Positions 5,260 through 6,166 of a stretch of 6,166 nt of DNA are shown piece after piece. The stretch spans positions 1-6,166 of the forward strand of contig JAAHIC010000293.1 in the NCBI GenBank assembly GCA_010671965.1. Reading direction: 5' to 3'. The DNA comes from Leptolyngbya sp. SIO4C5. Its GTDB lineage: Bacteria > Cyanobacteriota > Cyanobacteriia > Phormidesmidales > Phormidesmidaceae. The notes under the pieces are model-generated. The model had not been told where the DNA came from. It worked only from the letters and a program-made list of their open reading frames with translations, and ran no database searches. Numbering within the stretch: the stretch's first letter is position 1; each line of letters starts with the position of its first letter. The position numbers and the translations under genes are program-made.

Positions 5260-6166
5260 ATGATGCGCTCAGAGTTGCTGAAAAGTCGTCAAACTGTTGG
5301 AATGGGGGGGGTAGGAGCTTTAGACCTGAAATCGCCCTGCTTGCTAGCGGCTGTGGTCGTGGCGCTGGCGGGGGTGTACTTACCGATTCAGGCTCAGGCG
5401 AGTGAGGCGATCGCTGGGTCTGAACCTGAACTCACCGATGAGGTCATCTCGCATCATCCTTCTCCTATAGCTCAGCCATCTACCCCAACAACAGAAGAAT
5501 CATTAGAAGATGAACTCGTGGCTGAGTCTGAACCACTCATCGATGGATCAACCGTCGAAGTCTCAGCCGAACCGAGCGATCGCGCTACGGCTCAGCCGCT
5601 CGCCCCCACAGTAGCGACCTCAGAAGCTGCCCCCGCCGATGAGCTTGCCACTCCTGTCGATGTATCGATCCTGGATCAGATCGAGGCTCAGGCCCCCGCC
5701 ACCACCGTTAACGAATGGTTGGCCCAAATTGAGGCATCGCGGGTGCAGATTATCGATGTGCGGGTGGAGGAAACTGACGCTGGCTTGCAAATTGTCTTGG
5801 AAACCGCTGAGGGTGAGCTAGCCACCCCTGCGACCCAGACAGTGGGCAATGCGCTGATTGCCGACATACCCAATGCGGTGCTGGCGTTGCCCGACAGCGA
5901 TTCGTTTACAGCGTTTGGCCCAGCGGAGGGGATCGCCCTAGTCAGCGTGACCAATGAGCCAGGAAACCAGGTACGCATTTCCATTACGGGAACGAATGCG
6001 CCGCCAGTGGCTGAGGTGAGTACGGTAGACGGTAGCGTGGTGCTGAGCATGGTGTTGGGAGTTGCCCAGATACGTGAGACGGATGCAGCAGATGAAGCAA
6101 TTAGACTGAGCGTCACCGCAGCAACCCGCGTTGAGGATTCTCCTCCATCATCTTGTCTGGCTTTGC
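5260..6166 (+). CDS. TonB-dependent siderophore receptor with N-terminal AMIN domain, 3'-partial
   Basis: The frame is open for 302 codons from ATG 5260 to the end of the window, with no stop. Residues 1-47 look like a signal peptide: a polar start, a hydrophobic core at about 28-43 (LLAAVVVALAGVYLPI) and AQA before the likely cleavage site near 47. Residues 48-148 are a low-complexity linker rich in Glu, Pro, Ser, Thr and Ala. Residues 161-264 form an AMIN domain of the type found at the front of cyanobacterial TonB-dependent receptors: VQIIDVRVEETDAGLQIVLET, then NALIADIPNAVL, PAEGIALVSVTNEPGNQVRISITG and a closing VDGSVVLSM. Residues 281-290 (IRLSVTAATR) match the usual junction to the receptor plug, IRVVVTATR; the plug and the 22-strand outer-membrane barrel lie beyond the window. 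Such receptors import ferric siderophores using TonB-ExbB-ExbD energy. The PchR-like gene upstream and the FurA-like box support this role. Which siderophore is transported cannot be told. Confidence 0.88.
   Translation, partial: MMRSELLKSRQTVGMGGVGALDLKSPCLLAAVVVALAGVYLPIQAQASEAIAGSEPELTDEVISHHPSPIAQPSTPTTEESLEDELVAESEPLIDGSTVEVSAEPSDRATAQPLAPTVATSEAAPADELATPVDVSILDQIEAQAPATTVNEWLAQIEASRVQIIDVRVEETDAGLQIVLETAEGELATPATQTVGNALIADIPNAVLALPDSDSFTAFGPAEGIALVSVTNEPGNQVRISITGTNAPPVAEVSTVDGSVVLSMVLGVAQIRETDAADEAIRLSVTAATRVEDSPPSSCLAL

Noticed and set aside
5688..6116. 142-codon minus-strand frame, Ser/Thr/Ala-rich
   Set aside because: It is opposite the AMIN domain of the receptor; its composition is what the reverse of that coding sequence would give. 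The + strand frame has a signal peptide and a recognisable domain.

Overview
The window is cyanobacterial. It carries chlorophyll-binding antenna genes of the IsiA/CP43 (Pcb/CBP) family, a PsaL domain of photosystem I, and seven copies of the cyanobacterial HIP1 palindrome GCGATCGC. Every convincing gene is on the + strand. The gene mix (IsiA-type antennae, an AraC/PchR-type regulator, a siderophore receptor with an AMIN domain, and FurA-box-like sites) points to iron starvation. I cannot name the species; a filamentous or Leptolyngbya-like lineage is only a guess.

Layout. (1) Positions 3-1127: an IsiA-family antenna gene whose 5' end lies outside the window and whose N-terminus looks abnormal. 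(2) 1124-2596: an IsiA-family antenna fused at its C-terminus to a complete PsaL domain. It overlaps gene 1 by four bases (ATGA) and has a strong Shine-Dalgarno sequence. (3) 2597-2783: a non-coding gap holding a perfect 15-bp inverted repeat. (4) 2784-3830: a third, more divergent IsiA-family protein with an unusually short lumenal loop and an extra, seventh, hydrophobic C-terminal helix. (5) 3831-4125: a non-coding region with a clear intrinsic terminator (cUACGg tetraloop), then a TTGACA promoter element overlapped by a Fur-box-like sequence, then a leader with a possible 12-codon upstream ORF and a hairpin. (6) 4126-5148: an AraC-family regulator resembling PchR. (7) 5149-5259: an intergenic region with a good FurA-box match. 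(8) 5260 to the end of the window: the signal peptide, acidic linker and AMIN domain of a TonB-dependent siderophore receptor, cut off by the window edge.

How the parts could work together (inference). In iron-poor conditions Fur repression would lift, the regulator and receptor would be made to sense and take up ferric siderophore, and the three antenna proteins would surround photosystem I (or store chlorophyll). The PsaL fusion offers a way to build an antenna directly into the PSI trimer-interface position. Whether the regulator also controls the antenna genes cannot be read from the sequence.

The strongest unusual points are the antenna-PsaL fusion, the seven-helix antenna paralog, the coupling of three antenna genes to a siderophore locus, and the damaged-looking N-terminus of gene 1.
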